NCBI RefSeq assembly: GCF_003382365.1 | Contig: NZ_QTSU01000004.1 | Location: forward strand, 1 to 64,000 | Reading direction: 5' to 3' | DNA length: 64,000 nt | Source of the DNA: Lysobacter silvisoli | GTDB lineage: Bacteria; Pseudomonadota; Gammaproteobacteria; Xanthomonadales; Xanthomonadaceae | Part shown: one piece after another, positions 17,051-27,592 of the stretch | Position numbering within the stretch: the stretch's first letter is position 1 | How the letters are laid out: each line of letters opens with the position of its first letter | The notes under the pieces: generated by a model | Databases searched by the model: none | Told to the model about the DNA's origin: nothing | Seen by the model: only the letters and a program-made list of their open reading frames with translations | Position numbers and translations under genes: made by a program

Positions 17051-18307
17051 ATGGCCTCTGGAACCCTGCTGTACGCTCAATCGGGCGGTGTGACCGCCGT
17101 CATCAATGCCACCGCCTCGGCGGTCATCGAAACCGCCCGCGCCCGCAAGGTCAAGGTGCTGGCGGCCCGCAACGGCATCCTGGGCGCCCTGCGCGAGGAG
17201 CTGATCGACACCAGCAAGGAGCCGCTGTCGGCGATCCGGGCCCTGGCCCATACCCCGGGCGGGGCCTTCGGTTCCTGCCGGGTCAAGCTGAAATCGCTGG
17301 AGGCCGACCGCGCCCGCTACGAGCGCCTGCTGGCCGTGCTCAAGGCCCACGACGTGCGCTGGTTCCTTTACAACGGCGGCAATGACTCGGCCGACACCGC
17401 GCTCAAGGTCTCGCGCCTGGCGGCCGAATTCGGCTACCCGCTGACCTGCATCGGCGTGCCCAAGACGGTGGACAACGACCTGGCCGTGACCGACTGCTGC
17501 CCGGGCTTCGGTTCGGCGGCCAAGTACACCGCGGTGTCGGTGCGCGAGGCCGCGCTGGACGTGGCGGCGATGGCCGAAACCTCGACCAAGGTCTTCGTCT
17601 ACGAGGCCATGGGCCGCCACGCCGGCTGGCTGGCCGCGGCCGCCGGCCTGGCCGGCGACGGCGCCGATGCGGCGCCGCACCTGATCCTGTTCCCGGAGCG
17701 GCCGTTCGACGAGGCCGATTTCTTCGCCAAGGTGCGGGCCACGGTCGAACGCGTGGGCTATTGCGTGGTGGTGGCCAGCGAGGGCATCCAGACCGCCGAC
17801 GGCCGCTTCGTCGCCGATGCCGGCGGCGGCCAGGACTCCTTCGGCCATACCCAGTTGGGCGGCGTGGCCTCGCACCTGGCCGGCCGGGTCAAGGACGCGC
17901 TGGGCTACAAGGTGCACTGGACCCTGCCCGACTACCTGCAGCGCTCGGCCCGGCACCTGGCCTCCAAGACCGACCTGGAGCAGGCGCGCGCGGTCGGCAA
18001 GGCCGCGGTGGAACTGGCCCTGCAAGGCCGCAACGCGGTGATGCCGGTGATCGTGCGCGCTTCGGACGCGCCCTACCGCTGGAAGATCGAGGCCGCGCCG
18101 CTGGACAAGGTCGCCAACCACGAAAAGAAGATGCCGGCCGGCTTCATCCGCAGGGACGGCTACGGCATCACCGCGGCCGCGCGCCGCTACCTGGAGCCGC
18201 TGATCCGCGGCGAGGCGCCGCCGCCCTACGGCCGCGACGGCCTGCCCAAGTACGTGACCCTGAAGAACGTGGCGGTGAAGCCCAAGCTGCCGCCGTTCGC
18301 GGCCTGA
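17051..18307 (+). CDS. Pyrophosphate-dependent 6-phosphofructokinase
   Basis: A 418-residue phosphofructokinase that reversibly phosphorylates fructose 6-phosphate with PPi. The phosphoryl-donor signature is PPi-type: GGND at 109-112 and PKTVDND at 137-143, where ATP enzymes have GGDG and PGTIDND; the Lys in PKT is the key indicator. MGRHAGW (near 191) binds the sugar phosphate. Xanthomonads generally use this PPi enzyme. GGAAG precedes the ATG. It is followed three bases later by an AraC regulator gene on the same strand. Soluble and membrane pyrophosphatase genes lie within 10 kb. Confidence 0.94.
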   Translation: MASGTLLYAQSGGVTAVINATASAVIETARARKVKVLAARNGILGALREELIDTSKEPLSAIRALAHTPGGAFGSCRVKLKSLEADRARYERLLAVLKAHDVRWFLYNGGNDSADTALKVSRLAAEFGYPLTCIGVPKTVDNDLAVTDCCPGFGSAAKYTAVSVREAALDVAAMAETSTKVFVYEAMGRHAGWLAAAAGLAGDGADAAPHLILFPERPFDEADFFAKVRATVERVGYCVVVASEGIQTADGRFVADAGGGQDSFGHTQLGGVASHLAGRVKDALGYKVHWTLPDYLQRSARHLASKTDLEQARAVGKAAVELALQGRNAVMPVIVRASDAPYRWKIEAAPLDKVANHEKKMPAGFIRRDGYGITAAARRYLEPLIRGEAPPPYGRDGLPKYVTLKNVAVKPKLPPFAA

Positions 18308-18309
18308 GC

Positions 18310-19158
18310 ATGAGCGCCGGCGCGCCGCTGCTGCCGGACCTGCGCCCCTGGATCAACACGGTCTGGGTCTGCGCCAAGCCCGATGCGGCGCCCGCGCATG
18401 CGCGCGAGCGCTCCCTGCCCAGCGGCGCGCTGCATCTGGCGGTGCGCCTGGACGGGCCGCCGCTGCGCACCTACGCCGATGCCGGCGATCGCACGGGCCG
18501 CGCGCATGCGCCGGCCGTGCTCGCCGGCGCGCGCGGCGGCTACAGCATCAAGGACACCGCGCACCCGGCCGCTTCGGTGGGCGCGGTGCTGCGGCCGGGG
18601 GCGAGCCTGGCGCTGTTCGGCGTGGCCGCTTCGGAACTGGAAGGCCGCCATGTCGATCTGGATCTGGTCTGCGGCGTCGGCGCGACCGACGAGCTCTACG
18701 AACGCTTGGCCGCCGAGCGCGATCCGCTGCGCCGGCAGTGCGCGTTCGAGCACTGGCTGCACGCGCGGTTGCGGCCGCCGCGCGGCCTGGATCCGCAGAT
18801 CGTGCGGGCGGTGCGCTCGTTGCAGCGCGCGCCGGTGTCGCTGCGCGACGACGACGAGCGCCGCATCGCCGCGCTCGCGCGCGACAGCGGCCGCAGCCAC
18901 CGCCGCTTCATCGCCGGCTTCCACGAGCTGGCCGGCCTGACTCCGAAGCGCTATGCGCGCGTGCAACGCTTCAAGCGCCTGCTGCAGGCGCTGGGCGCGA
19001 CGCCGCGCCCGGCCTGGGCGCAGCTGGCGCTGGATTCGGGCTACTGCGACCAGTCGCATCTGATCCGCGAGTTCCGCGCCTTCGCCGGGGTGAGCCCGCG
19101 CGAGTATCTGGCGGCCCGGGCGGTGTCGGCGCATCACTTGCCGGTGGAGCGGGTGTAG
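18310..19158 (+). CDS. AraC-family transcriptional regulator
   Basis: A 282-residue regulator. The N-terminal half is a cupin-like sensing region of the DUF6597 style (PWINTVWVCAKPD, LPSGALHLAVRLDGP). The C-terminal third has the double helix-turn-helix of AraC: LARDSGRSHRRFIAGFHELAGLTPKRYARVQRF, then WAQLALDSGYCDQSHLIREFRAFAGVSPREYL. Its start lies two bases after the PPi-PFK stop, so co-transcription is possible. A VOC-protein gene follows 198 bases on; AraC regulators of this sub-type are commonly paired with such a gene, making it the likeliest target. Confidence 0.92.
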   Translation: MSAGAPLLPDLRPWINTVWVCAKPDAAPAHARERSLPSGALHLAVRLDGPPLRTYADAGDRTGRAHAPAVLAGARGGYSIKDTAHPAASVGAVLRPGASLALFGVAASELEGRHVDLDLVCGVGATDELYERLAAERDPLRRQCAFEHWLHARLRPPRGLDPQIVRAVRSLQRAPVSLRDDDERRIAALARDSGRSHRRFIAGFHELAGLTPKRYARVQRFKRLLQALGATPRPAWAQLALDSGYCDQSHLIREFRAFAGVSPREYLAARAVSAHHLPVERV

Positions 19159-19163
19159 CCGTT

Positions 19164-19246
19164 GTAGGAGCGGCGTGAGCCGCGACCGCGGAGCCGCCGG
19201 TCGCGTCGCAAGCGAGTGTCGCGGTCGCGGCTTGCGCCGCTCCTAC
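19164..19246. repeat. Inverted pair of TAGGAGCGGC repeats
   Basis: GTAGGAGCGGCGTGAGCCGCGACCGCG is followed after about 30 bases by its near reverse complement, ending GCGCCGCTCCTAC. The pair forms a large hairpin between the AraC and VOC genes. The same unit occurs at 14201, 27411-27578 (three times) and 59807. Confidence 0.9.
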
Positions 19247-19356
19247 CGTTGGAAGCGAGGGATAGGCGCGGATTGGGAGCGAACGGGTAAATTTCGTCCA
19301 ATACGCGGTCACCGGGCGCGAGCAAGCTGCGCTCACCCATTCCCAAGGAGCCCGTC

Positions 19357-19797
19357 ATGGCCGTGCACGAGTTGTTTTCCTACCTCTGCGTCGCCGACGC
19401 CCAGGCCGCCATCGAGTTCTACTGCAAGGTGTTCGACGCCAGCGAGAAGTTCCGCCTGGTCGAACCCGGCGGGCGCATCGGCCATGTCGAGCTGGACCTG
19501 GGCGGCACCACGCTGATGCTGTGCGAGGAGTTCCCCGAGGTCGACATCCGCCGCCCGGACCCGGCGCGGGGTCACAGCCACACCCTGCACCTGCACGTGG
19601 ACGACGCCGACGACGTGGTCGCGCGCGCGGTGGCCGCCGGCGCCGAACTGGCGATGGCGCCGCGCGATCACTTCTACGGCGAGCGCTCGGGCACGGTGAT
19701 CGACCCCTTCGGCCACCGCTGGAACATCGGCCACAGCATCGAGCAGCTCGACCCCGAGGAAATGCAGCGCCGCTACCCCGCCGACGCCTGCGACTGA
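19357..19797 (+). CDS. VOC (glyoxalase/bleomycin-resistance) family protein
   Basis: A 146-residue protein with two beta-alpha-beta-beta-beta modules. Seen: LFSYLCVADAQAAIEFYCKVFDA at the N-terminus, HVELDLGG and TLMLCEE in the first module, HTLHLHVDDADDVVARAVAAGA and GTVIDPFGHRWNIG in the second. The PhnB-like sub-group binds metal through H/E residues, but the substrate varies too much to name. AAGGAG precedes the ATG by six bases. It probably belongs with the AraC regulator upstream. Confidence 0.9.
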   Translation: MAVHELFSYLCVADAQAAIEFYCKVFDASEKFRLVEPGGRIGHVELDLGGTTLMLCEEFPEVDIRRPDPARGHSHTLHLHVDDADDVVARAVAAGAELAMAPRDHFYGERSGTVIDPFGHRWNIGHSIEQLDPEEMQRRYPADACD

Positions 19798-19957
19798 GCG
19801 CGTAAAGCGCACGTCCGAGCGCAGGAATGCGAACCCCATAGCGGATTTCGCGTGCGTTTGTCGTTGAATCGATGCGTTTAATCCGGCAATCTGCGCGCGC
19901 GGGCGTCACGGAGCGATGCGGGGCGCACGGAAGACCGTTCATTCCAAGGAAACGCTC

Positions 19958-20752
19958 ATGAAAGCCCATCTGCTGCCGCTGCTGCTGTTGCTCCCCTCCC
20001 TGCCCGCGCTGGCCGGCCAGTGCGAGGACAATTTCTCCAAGAAGGGCAACGCGCTGTCCGGCGCCGAATACTCCACGTCCTACAAGGTGCCGGGCCTGGC
20101 CATGCCCAACGCGATCGGGCAAATGCGCAACCTGGCCATCGCCGACGGCATGGACGTGCTGGACGAGAGCCCGGACACCGGTTCGCTGCTGCTGGAAGAA
20201 CCGGCCAACGCCGCGCACAAGGGCCTGCAGGTCTACGTGACCGCCAAGGCCGACGGTACCGTGTCGATGCTGATGAAGACCCGCCGCGGCACCTTCGGCA
20301 GCGCCGACGGCATCCGCGACGCGATGTGCAAGATGCTGACCCAGCTCAAGCCGGGCAAGGGCGCGGTGGCGCGCTCGGCGGCCAAGCCGATCGAGATCCA
20401 GGCCACCGCGCTGGCCACCGACATCGAGCGTCAGGGCCTGGAGAACGAGGCCGCGATCAACGTGCGCTTCGAGAACAAGGTCTACAACATCAAGGGCGTC
20501 AACAAGGGCGTGGCCGGCAAGAAGGGCGCGTTCGAGCTCTACTTCGACATGAACCCTTCGCTGGTGCCGGGCCTGATCCAGAGCAAGTCGCGCATGTTCG
20601 AGATCCGCATCGCCTGCCGGATGATGCCGGACCAGAACGCCTACTCGCTGGCCATGCGCAACGGCGACAAGATGTACCTCAACGCCACCTACGACACCTA
20701 CGACCAGGCCCACCGCCTGGTGTGGCTGAAGAACTGCCGCGCGATCCAGTAA
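19958..20752 (+). CDS. Secreted protein of unknown function
   Basis: A 264-residue protein with a clear signal peptide (MKAHLLPLLLLLPSLPALAG). The mature part has a C-E-D-N-F start and four Cys in all, so it is presumably periplasmic with disulfides. The middle (INVRFENKVYNIKGVNKGV, then K-G-A-F-E-L-Y-F) has the feel of a tRNA_anti-like/OB fold, but I cannot assign a family. The frame is open 14 codons further upstream; the ATG at 19958, with AAGGAAA before it, starts the signal peptide. It converges on another secreted-protein gene. Confidence 0.75.
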   Translation: MKAHLLPLLLLLPSLPALAGQCEDNFSKKGNALSGAEYSTSYKVPGLAMPNAIGQMRNLAIADGMDVLDESPDTGSLLLEEPANAAHKGLQVYVTAKADGTVSMLMKTRRGTFGSADGIRDAMCKMLTQLKPGKGAVARSAAKPIEIQATALATDIERQGLENEAAINVRFENKVYNIKGVNKGVAGKKGAFELYFDMNPSLVPGLIQSKSRMFEIRIACRMMPDQNAYSLAMRNGDKMYLNATYDTYDQAHRLVWLKNCRAIQ

Positions 20753-20849
20753 TCGCAGCGCGCCAAGCCGCGCTCCGGCGCGGGCGACGCGCTCGTTGCC
20801 CGCGCCCCATCGGCCGCGCCGGAAGCATCCGGCGCCGGCCTGACCGGCC

Positions 20850-21359
20850 TCAGCCGCCGCAGCCGGCGCCTTCCACCGTCATCGCCGCCGCGAACATCGG
20901 CACCGCCGCCAGGCGGTTGGCCGCGGCCTTGGCCTTCTCGTCCTGCAGATACAGCCGCGACTGGCCCTGCGCGTCCAGCTTGGGCGGGGTGGCGTTGCCG
21001 GGCTTGCGCCACACCTTCACCACCGCTTGCTGCGACGGGCAGGCTGCATTGGGCACACGCAGCACATCATTGAAGATCCAGCCGGACGCGGTCGAGGGCT
21101 GCGCCTTGGCGGCGTCGACGAAACGCGCGCGCGGCTGGCAGTGGGGGCTGGTGCGCACCACCGCGAATTGGTACGGCTGCGCCGCCTGACCGGTGAAACG
21201 GCCTTCCAGACGGGCGCAGGCTTCGGGGATCTGACGCAGGGTGTGGACCGTACCCACCGCCTGCGGACTCACCGCGGTGCGCTGGATTTCCGGGGCCGGG
21301 TCCGCGGCCAGGGCCGGCACCGGCAGCAACAGGGCCGACAGGACGAGCGCAGTGCGCAT
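20850..21359 (-). CDS. Small secreted protein of unknown function
   Basis: A 169-residue protein with a signal peptide (MRTALVLSALLLPVPALAAD). The mature part contains RQIPEACARLEGRFTG, YQFAVVRTSPHCQPRARFVDA and IFNDVLRVPNAACPSQQAVVKVWRK; four Cys suggest disulfides. It ends TVEGAGCGG. I do not recognise the family, although this pattern recurs in xanthomonad hypothetical proteins. It diverges from the membrane pyrophosphatase gene, with which it shares a 184-base control region. Confidence 0.75.
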   Translation of the reverse strand: MRTALVLSALLLPVPALAADPAPEIQRTAVSPQAVGTVHTLRQIPEACARLEGRFTGQAAQPYQFAVVRTSPHCQPRARFVDAAKAQPSTASGWIFNDVLRVPNAACPSQQAVVKVWRKPGNATPPKLDAQGQSRLYLQDEKAKAAANRLAAVPMFAAAMTVEGAGCGG

Positions 21360-21420
21360 GAACGGGGCTCCATCGATACGTGACTGGGGTCGCAGGCTGG
21401 CACGCCGGGGCTGAACCCCG

Positions 21421-21438
21421 GTTTCACGAGGTTTCACA
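21421..21438. promoter_or_regulatory. Direct repeat upstream of the membrane pyrophosphatase gene
   Basis: GTTTCAC occurs twice with exactly one helical turn between starts (GTTTCACGAGGTTTCACAGG). It lies in the divergent gap between a secreted-protein gene and hppA and could be a regulator site; no regulator is known. Confidence 0.3.
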
Positions 21439-21543
21439 GGGTTCGGGGCTGTGCGATAGTCCCTGCGTTGCCATGCCCGCGGGCATGCGACCCACAACGT
21501 ACAGAAAATCCGAAATTCCGATGTCCACTCTGGGGAGGGGTTC

Positions 21544-23997
<2,454 letters not shown>

Positions 23998-24023
23998 GCC
24001 GGGCCGCGCCGCTGGCGCAGCTG

Positions 24024-24058
24024 ACGACAACGGCGGCTACGGCCGCCGTTGTCGTTTA
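24024..24058 (+). terminator. Hairpin after hppA
   Basis: A perfect 14-base stem (ACGACAACGGCGGC / GCCGCCGTTGTCGT) with loop TACG, followed by TTTA, 27 bases after the stop. A good candidate terminator with a short U-tract. Confidence 0.65.
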
Positions 24059-24087
24059 TGGGGATCGGACCGCTCCGGCCGCCTCCG

Positions 24088-24572
24088 CTTGTCTTCCCCC
24101 TTTGTAAAAGGGGGATTGAGGGGGATTTGCTCTTAAGAGCAACAGCAACAGCTTCCGTCCGCAAGCGGCCGGGTAACTTTCTTTTGATAAGCGTCAAAAG
24201 AAAGTAACCAAAGAAAAACGCTTCGCCAAAACTCCCGTGCGAGATCGGAGTTTGCGCGGGGATTTTTCGATAGGCCATCCCTGGCCTAGCGAAAAACGGC
24301 GCACATCCTGTGCGCCGCCCCTCGGGTCTTCTATTGGGACAGCGAGTTCGATGCCCGAGCGGGGATCAAGGGCATTCGCGCTGCGCGCTCATCCCCTCAC
24401 CCTAGCCCTCTCCCGCAGGCGGGAGAGGGCATGCATTCGACGCCGCTTGCTGCTTTAGCCCCTCTCCCGCTTGCGGGGTGAGGGGCAGCGCTTGCGAGCC
24501 ATTGGCTCGCGCTGCACCGAACGCCCGACCGCTATGCGGTCGGGCCGGGGCGTGGGTTGGGGTGAGGGCGAG
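24088..24572 (+). repeat. Composite multi-hairpin repeat, copy A
   Basis: In order: CCCCCTTTGTAAAAGGGGG hairpin with GGGGGATTTGCT; GCAACAGCAACAGCTTCCG; a long perfect stem TAACTTTCTTTTGA / TCAAAAGAAAGTTA-like around TAAGCG (about 24174-24209); a TAGGCCA / TGGCCTA stem flanked by T5 and A5 (about 24263-24297); CGGCGCACA / TGTGCGCCG (24297-24317); GGGTCTTCTATTGG; CTCTCCCGCAGGCGGGAGAG; and a GC-rich end with CGACCGCTATGCGGTCG. Copies B (27008-27371, inverted) and C (59888-60382) share the order. On one strand every copy has an open frame beginning MxxRKIPA; it is read as repeat-derived and not annotated as a gene. Confidence 0.9.
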
Positions 24573-24574
24573 CC

Positions 24575-26077
24575 CTACCGCCCCACCTCGCGCTCGAACT
24601 TCGCCAACGCCAGCTCCAGCCGCCACTGCTGCCGCGCCTTTGCGCTGCCCTGCAGGTAGCGCTCGCAATCCGCATCGGCCGCCTCGCGCGAACGTGCGCA
24701 GGCATCCACGCGCGCGCCGCCCGCGCGCGAGGTCCACAGGCTGGCGCCGGGCAGGAACGCGTACTCCAGGCTGTCGCGCGCGATCTGCTTCAGATCCGGA
24801 TAGCGCAGGCCCTGTTCCTGCACCGCGCGTTGGTATTCGTGGCTGAGGTCGCTGCGCAGCACGCCCTGGTCGTCGGTGGACAGCACCACCGGCACGCCGG
24901 CCTCGCGGTAGGTCGCCAGCGGGTGCGCGGGGCCGCTCACGCCCAGGATCGCGGCGTTGCTGCTGAGGTTGATCTCCACCGCCACGCGTCGGCGCGCCAT
25001 CTCGCGCAGCAGCGCCGGCGCGTCGGTTTCGTAGGCGATGTCCACGCCGTGGCCGATGCGGTCGGCACCGGCCAGCCGCACGGCCAGGGCGATGTGGTCG
25101 CGCAGCGCCTGCGGCGGCACCAGGCCCAGGGTCTGCTCGCCGGCGTGCAGGGCCAGCCGCACCGACGGGTAGCGGTGCTTGAGCTGGGCGAACATGCGCA
25201 TGTGCAGGCCGTAGTCGCGCTGCGCTACCGGATGGTGCTCGGGGCCGACGATGTTGACCCCGACCCAGCGCGGATCGGCCAGGGCCAGGGCGAAGCCGAA
25301 GCGCATCGCCGCATAGGCCTGTGCGGGCGAGCGCTGGCGCAGCACCGGAATCTGGTAGCGCACTTCCACGGCGCAGGCCGGCGCGGCGGCGGCGGTGCCG
25401 CAGGCCTGCGCCTGCGCGAAACGCGCTTCCTCGCCGTCCACCTCCGCGCGCGCCCGGGCCACCGCCGCGGGCAGCAACGGGTCCAGCACGTCGTTCAAGC
25501 CGGCGAAGTCCTCGCCGTCCAGGTGCTGAACGGCCTCCAGCAACGGCTTGGCGCCGGCGGGCATGCTCATCAGTTCCAGGTACGCGACCTGGTCGGCGGC
25601 GGCCAGTTCGCGCGTGGCCGCGATCACCCGTCCGTCGTCGCCGGAGGACACCGCGCGGAATCCGTCGAAGCTGGCGAAGAAATGGTCGGCATCGGGCAGT
25701 GGCGCGTTGCGCATCGACAGCGTGTCGATCGCGCGGCTGTAGCTGGCGTAGTCGCGGCTGGCCAGGTCGCGCGCGGGCAGGCGGCCGGGCGCCTCGCACG
25801 GCGGGCGCTCGATGCGGTGGCTGGCGCTGTCCACGCAATAGCCCTGCTCGCCGGCCCAGCGCAGGTAGTCCTCGGCGTAGACCGAACCGCTGGCGTGGTT
25901 GTGCAGGTCGCCACCCTTGGGCATGGCCTGCAGGAACATGCGCAACCGTGGCGGACTTTGGGCGATGCGTTCGAAGTAGGCGGCTACGCGCGTTTCGTCG
26001 TTCGCTTCCCGCCCCTGCACCGCCGCGGCCGGCAGCAAGGCCGCCAGCAGCATCCAACCGCGCCACCCCTTGCCCAT
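24575..26077 (-). CDS. Secreted adenosine deaminase-like protein (ADGF/ADA2 type)
   Basis: A 500-residue protein with a signal peptide (MGKGWRGWMLLAALLPAAAV), so periplasmic or secreted. The deaminase zinc site is complete: GDLHNHASG (H-x-H, about residue 55), LALHAGE (about 325), RIGHGVD (about 355), and VLSTDDQGV (about 420). The extra N-terminal region and secretion are like the adenosine-deaminase growth-factor group, which converts extracellular adenosine to inosine; the exact substrate is inferred. The ATG at 26077 has a GGGGAG seven bases upstream and begins the signal peptide; an ATG 10 codons earlier is less good. Confidence 0.88.
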   Translation of the reverse strand: MGKGWRGWMLLAALLPAAAVQGREANDETRVAAYFERIAQSPPRLRMFLQAMPKGGDLHNHASGSVYAEDYLRWAGEQGYCVDSASHRIERPPCEAPGRLPARDLASRDYASYSRAIDTLSMRNAPLPDADHFFASFDGFRAVSSGDDGRVIAATRELAAADQVAYLELMSMPAGAKPLLEAVQHLDGEDFAGLNDVLDPLLPAAVARARAEVDGEEARFAQAQACGTAAAAPACAVEVRYQIPVLRQRSPAQAYAAMRFGFALALADPRWVGVNIVGPEHHPVAQRDYGLHMRMFAQLKHRYPSVRLALHAGEQTLGLVPPQALRDHIALAVRLAGADRIGHGVDIAYETDAPALLREMARRRVAVEINLSSNAAILGVSGPAHPLATYREAGVPVVLSTDDQGVLRSDLSHEYQRAVQEQGLRYPDLKQIARDSLEYAFLPGASLWTSRAGGARVDACARSREAADADCERYLQGSAKARQQWRLELALAKFEREVGR

Positions 26078-26302
26078 ATCCGCTCCCCTGGTCCGCGCCC
26101 GCAGCATCGCACGCCGCCCGGGGCGCGGTCGGGGATGCGCCCCTGGCTGCGGGCCGCGCCCGGCTCATCCAAAGCGGCACCTGTCCGATTCCGCCCGCGC
26201 ACACCCGCCGCAGACCCCGGGGTTGTGCGGGTGTCCCTCACCAGTCCGACAGGCGCTGGCCCGCCCCCGGAAGCCGATGCTGCGCCGCAGCAGCCGGCGG
26301 CG

Positions 26303-26308
26303 TAGAAT
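26303..26308 (+). promoter_or_regulatory. -10-like TAGAAT before ppa
   Basis: TAGAAT 60 bases before the ppa ATG, within GCGTAGAATGCC, a common look for xanthomonad housekeeping promoters. No clear -35. Confidence 0.35.
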
Positions 26309-26367
26309 GCCCGCCTCTTTATCCGGCCCGCCCCCCGGCGGGCCACCAGCAGTCGGAGCTATCCCCC

Positions 26368-26922
26368 ATGGGCCTGGACCTCGTCCCCACCGGCAAGAAC
26401 CCGCCGGAAGAGATCAACGTCATCATCGAAATCCCCAAGGACGCCGAGCCGGTCAAGTACGAGGTCGACAAGGCCTCCGGCGCGATCTTCGTCGACCGCA
26501 TCCTGTCCACGCCGATGCGTTACCCGTGCAACTACGGCTACGTCCCGCACACCCTGTGCGGCGACGGCGACCCGGCCGACGTGCTGGTGGTGCTGCCGCT
26601 GCCGTTGATCCCCGGCTCGGTGATCCGTTGCCGCCCGGTCGGCGTGCTGCGCATGACCGACGAAGCCGGCGGCGACGAAAAGCTGCTCGCCGTGCCGGTG
26701 GACAAGGTCTTCGCCGGCTACAGCCACATCTCCGACGTGGACCAGGTCAGCCAGCACTGGCTGGACCGCATCGGCCACTTCTTCGAGCACTACAAGGACC
26801 TGGAAAAGGGCAAGTGGGTCAAGCTCGACGGCTGGGGCAAGGCCGCCGAAGCCAAGCAGATCCTGCTCGAGGCGATCGATCGCTACAACGCGACCGAGGA
26901 AAGCGACAAGCCGAAGTTCTGA
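26368..26922 (+). CDS. ppa: Inorganic pyrophosphatase (family I)
   Basis: A 184-residue soluble enzyme that hydrolyses cytoplasmic PPi to phosphate and so drives biosynthetic reactions. Seen: NVIIEIPKDAEPVKYEVDK (E and K active-site residues), FVDRILSTPMRYPCNYGYVPHT, and the signature DGDPADVLV, whose three Asp bind Mg. W-V-K-L-D-G-W near the C-terminus is also typical. The frame is open far upstream on this strand but only the ATG at 26368 precedes family sequence. A strong terminator follows. A PPi-using phosphofructokinase and a membrane PPase are encoded close by. Confidence 0.97.
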   Translation: MGLDLVPTGKNPPEEINVIIEIPKDAEPVKYEVDKASGAIFVDRILSTPMRYPCNYGYVPHTLCGDGDPADVLVVLPLPLIPGSVIRCRPVGVLRMTDEAGGDEKLLAVPVDKVFAGYSHISDVDQVSQHWLDRIGHFFEHYKDLEKGKWVKLDGWGKAAEAKQILLEAIDRYNATEESDKPKF

Positions 26923-26947
26923 GCGCTGCGCTGCGCTGGGAACGAAG

Positions 26948-26977
26948 AAGGCCGCCTTGGGGCGGCCTTTCTTTTTT
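26948..26977 (+). terminator. Rho-independent terminator of ppa
   Basis: AAGGCCGCC, loop TTGG, GGCGGCCTT then TCTTTTTT: a GC-rich stem followed by a U-tract, 26 bases after the ppa stop. Confidence 0.92.
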
Positions 26978-27007
26978 GGAACGGGCTTGCGCCGTAGCTT
27001 GTCGCTA

Positions 27008-27371
27008 CGCGTGCCCTCACCCCAACCCCTCTCCCGTGAACGGGAGAGGGGCTAAAGCAGCAAGCGGCGTCGGATCTGTCCCCTCTCCCGCTTGCGGGAG
27101 AGGGTTAGGGTGAGGGGATGAGCGCAGCGAATGCTCTTGCTCCTCGCTCGGGCGCCGAACTCGCAGCACCAATAGAAGACCCGTAGGGCGGCGCACAGGA
27201 CGTGCGCCGTTTTTCGCTGGCACATGGATGTGCCATCGAAAAATCCCCGCGCAAACTCCGCTCTCGCACGGGAGCTCTGGGGCAGCGTTTTTCTTTGGTT
27301 ACTTTCTTTTGACGCTTATCAAAAGAAAGTTACCCGGCCGCTTGCGGACGGAAGCTGTTGCTGTTGCTTCT
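27008..27371 (-). repeat. Composite multi-hairpin repeat, copy B (inverted)
   Basis: Same element order as copies at 24088 and 59888 but in reverse orientation: CTCTCCCG hairpins (27027, 27083), CGGCGCACAGGACGTGCGCCG (27188-27208), the T/A-flanked stem now reading GCTGGCACATGGATGTGCCAT with partly altered arms, then the GTTACTTTCTTTTGACGC stem (27298-27333) and GGAAGCTGTTGCTGTTGC. It lacks the left CCCCCTTT unit. The arms in the second stem changed together, which hints that the fold is maintained. Confidence 0.88.
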
Positions 27372-27410
27372 GAAGACACACCCAAAGAATGTCGCGAGTT
27401 CGGAGCTGAT

Positions 27411-27578
27411 CGCGGCTCACGCCGCTCCTACCCCAAGGCGCCAGAGCAGGCCCCAGGCCGGCCGAGAGCTTGGTCGTAAGTGCGGATTCGCGGTCGCAGC
27501 TTGCGCAGCTCCTACAGGGGCGAGCGTGGCATTCGTCGTAGGCGATGATTCGCGGTCGCGGCTCACGCCGCTCCTACC
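27411..27578. repeat. Three TAGGAGCGGC-family repeats
   Basis: CGCGGCTCACGCCGCTCCTA-type units at 27411-27430, 27488-27516 (variant with GCAGCTTGCGCAGCTCCTACA) and 27550-27578. They fill the gap between composite repeat B and the end of the Asp/Asn hydroxylase gene. Confidence 0.85.
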
Positions 27579-27592
27579 CGGAAAGCCCAGGC

